Below the pieces are notes generated by a model, which saw nothing but the letters and a program-made list of their open reading frames with translations, was not told where the DNA came from and did no database searches. From contig DAGF01000013.1 of the NCBI GenBank assembly GCA_002495645.1, positions 1,532-9,390 of the forward strand: a stretch of DNA of 7,859 nucleotides. The letters are read 5' to 3'. This stretch comes from Euryarchaeota archaeon UBA549. Its GTDB lineage: Archaea > Thermoplasmatota > Poseidoniia > Poseidoniales > Poseidoniaceae. Below, piece by piece: positions 6,641 through 7,859 of the stretch. Position 1 is the stretch's first letter, and each line of letters starts with the position of its first letter. The position numbers were made by a program, and so were the translations under genes.

Positions 6641-6644
6641 CATC

Positions 6645-7853
6645 ATGAACATTCACGAGTACCAAGGAAAAGCACTGCTCAAGCAGCACGGTGTCCCCGT
6701 GCTCGAGGGTGTTCACTGCACCACCGTTGACCAAGCACTCGCCGCCTACGACCACCTCGGCTCGAAAGTCGTCGCCGTGAAATCACAAATCCACGCAGGC
6801 GGTCGTGGGAAAGGCAACCTCTACGCGCCCGATTCAGGCGATCTGGTCATGGAGGGCGGTGTTAAAATCGCCTTCTCAAAGGATGAAGTGCAAACCTACG
6901 CCACCAACATCCTGGGAAACATTCTGGTGACCATCCAAACGGGCGAGGAAGGAAAACTCGTTCGAAACCTCTACGTTGAATCCGGTTGCGACATCGCCCA
7001 CGAATACTACCTCGCCATTCTGGTTGACCGTGAAAACAAGTCCGTGCTCATCATGGCTTCCACCGAGGGTGGCATGGACATCGAACACGTCGCTGAAACC
7101 ACCCCTGAGAAAATTCACAAAATTTCAGTGGACCCCAACGCTGGCCTGATGGGCTACCAAAAGCGCGACTTGGGGCTGGCACTCGGTCTCATGGGCGCCG
7201 CTCACAAAGCCTTCGCCAAAGCCCTGACCTCCATGTACAACATGTTCGTTTCCAGCGACTGCGCCATGCTGGAAATCAACCCGCTGGTCCGCACCGCTGA
7301 CGACGGCATTGTGGCCCTGGACGCTAAGGTCTCCTTTGATGAGAACGCCGAGTTCCGCCACAAGAACTGGGATGACCTCCGCGACTTGTCAGAGGAAGAA
7401 GAGGTGGAAATCCGAGCCAAGGAAACGGGCTTGTCCTACGTCAAACTCGACGGCAACATCGGCTGTTTGGTCAACGGTGCAGGCTTGGCCATGGCCACCA
7501 TGGACGTCATCAAATTGTACGGCGGCGAACCAGCCAACTTCCTTGACGTCGGCGGCGGTGCCAACGAAGAGCAGGTCAAGACCGCCTTCTCCATCATCCT
7601 TGAAGACCCGAACGTGAAGGGCATCCTCGTCAACATCTTCGGCGGCATCATGCGCTGCGACATCATCGCCCGAGGCGTGATTGCAGCCACCGAAGCGCTC
7701 TCCCTCGATGTGCCGCTCGTTGTGCGATTGGCAGGTACCAACGTGGACGAAGGGAAGGCCATCCTCGCCGCATCCACCCTCAACATTCATCCTGCCGACG
7801 ACCTCGCTGAAGGGGCGCAGAAAATTGTGGAACTCATTGGAGGTGGAAACTGA
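6645..7853 (+). CDS. sucC: Succinyl-CoA synthetase (succinate-CoA ligase), beta subunit
   Basis: SucC is the ATP-grasp, nucleotide-binding subunit of the enzyme that converts succinyl-CoA, ADP (or GDP) and phosphate to succinate, CoA and ATP (GTP) in the TCA cycle; the partner is SucD. From ATG 6645 the protein is 402 aa, slightly longer than the 388 aa of E. coli. Visible blocks are MNIHEYQGKALL (1-12), the nucleotide-binding VKSQIHAGGRGK (45-56), metal-binding LEINPL (209-214), NIGCLVNGAGLAM (271-283), GGEPANFLDVGGGA (293-306), IFGGIMRCD (331-339) and VRLAGTNVDEG (360-370). All expected blocks are present, with no frameshift. An upstream ATG at 6576 would add 23 residues unlike any SucC N-terminus, so I reject it. 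The sequence is close to bacterial SucC, which is usual in several archaeal groups. The stop overlaps the sucD start. Specificity for ADP or GDP cannot be read reliably here. Confidence 0.97.
   Translation: MNIHEYQGKALLKQHGVPVLEGVHCTTVDQALAAYDHLGSKVVAVKSQIHAGGRGKGNLYAPDSGDLVMEGGVKIAFSKDEVQTYATNILGNILVTIQTGEEGKLVRNLYVESGCDIAHEYYLAILVDRENKSVLIMASTEGGMDIEHVAETTPEKIHKISVDPNAGLMGYQKRDLGLALGLMGAAHKAFAKALTSMYNMFVSSDCAMLEINPLVRTADDGIVALDAKVSFDENAEFRHKNWDDLRDLSEEEEVEIRAKETGLSYVKLDGNIGCLVNGAGLAMATMDVIKLYGGEPANFLDVGGGANEEQVKTAFSIILEDPNVKGILVNIFGGIMRCDIIARGVIAATEALSLDVPLVVRLAGTNVDEGKAILAASTLNIHPADDLAEGAQKIVELIGGGN
7839..7845 (+). promoter_or_regulatory. Strong ribosome binding site for sucD inside the end of sucC
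   Basis: GGAGGTG, a perfect match to the core archaeal/bacterial Shine-Dalgarno, lies 7 nt before the ATG at 7853. It encodes the last Gly-Gly residues of SucC and supports translation of sucD directly from the sucC mRNA. Confidence 0.75.
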
Positions 7854-7859
7854 TGGCGA
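7853..7859 (+). CDS. sucD: Start of succinyl-CoA synthetase alpha subunit, cut by the window end
   Basis: Only ATG-GCG-A is inside the window. The start is inferred from the TGATG overlap with the sucC stop (one shared base), the perfect GGAGGTG site 7 nt upstream, and the near-universal sucC-sucD gene order. SucD would bind CoA and carry the phosphorylated active-site histidine. The coding sequence itself cannot be verified here. Confidence 0.7.

Noticed and set aside
6576..6644. A 23-residue N-terminal extension of SucC from the ATG at 6576
   Set aside because: It lacks similarity to any SucC start, whereas ATG 6645 has a GGAG site and begins MNIHEYQ. The 69 bases are better read as leader/promoter DNA.

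Overview
The window is a gene-dense stretch of prokaryotic chromosome, fairly GC-rich, with no RNA genes, mobile elements or CRISPR repeats that I can see. It looks archaeal. The triosephosphate isomerase is the short archaeal form (221 aa, with an INHAEH-type catalytic loop and a VEPPELIGG catalytic-Glu region). The membrane kinase-like DUF92 protein is common in archaea. Ribosome binding sites match GGAGGTG closely. A planktonic euryarchaeon/Thermoplasmatota (marine group II-like) would fit this mix, including a bacterial-looking SucC, but that placement is inference.

Layout. Four genes run rightward in the left half: the 3' part of a PrsW-family intramembrane protease (1-642), a DUF92/VTE6-like membrane protein (733-1494), a large secreted/multi-pass membrane protein with a cysteine-free thioredoxin-like domain (about 1549-3855), and a Cas4/RecB-like PD-(D/E)XK-fold protein with an iron-sulfur cysteine set but an apparently destroyed catalytic motif (about 3895-4788). 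The last gene converges on a leftward pair and overlaps it by 4 nt: a sugar-phosphate nucleotidyltransferase with a left-handed beta-helix tail (6536-5523), followed by tpiA (5450-4785). A short divergent intergenic region (6537-6644) separates that pair from rightward sucC (6645-7853), which is translationally coupled to the first codons of sucD (7853 onward).

How the genes work together. The right half is ordinary central metabolism: succinyl-CoA synthetase, triosephosphate isomerase and nucleotide-sugar supply. The left half is membrane and envelope biology (protease, probable prenyl-phosphate kinase, unknown receptor-like membrane protein) plus a probable non-catalytic nuclease-fold protein. 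I see no complete defence or mobile system. The two most unusual items are the nuclease-fold protein lacking D/E-x-K and the membrane protein whose thioredoxin-like domain has no cysteine.
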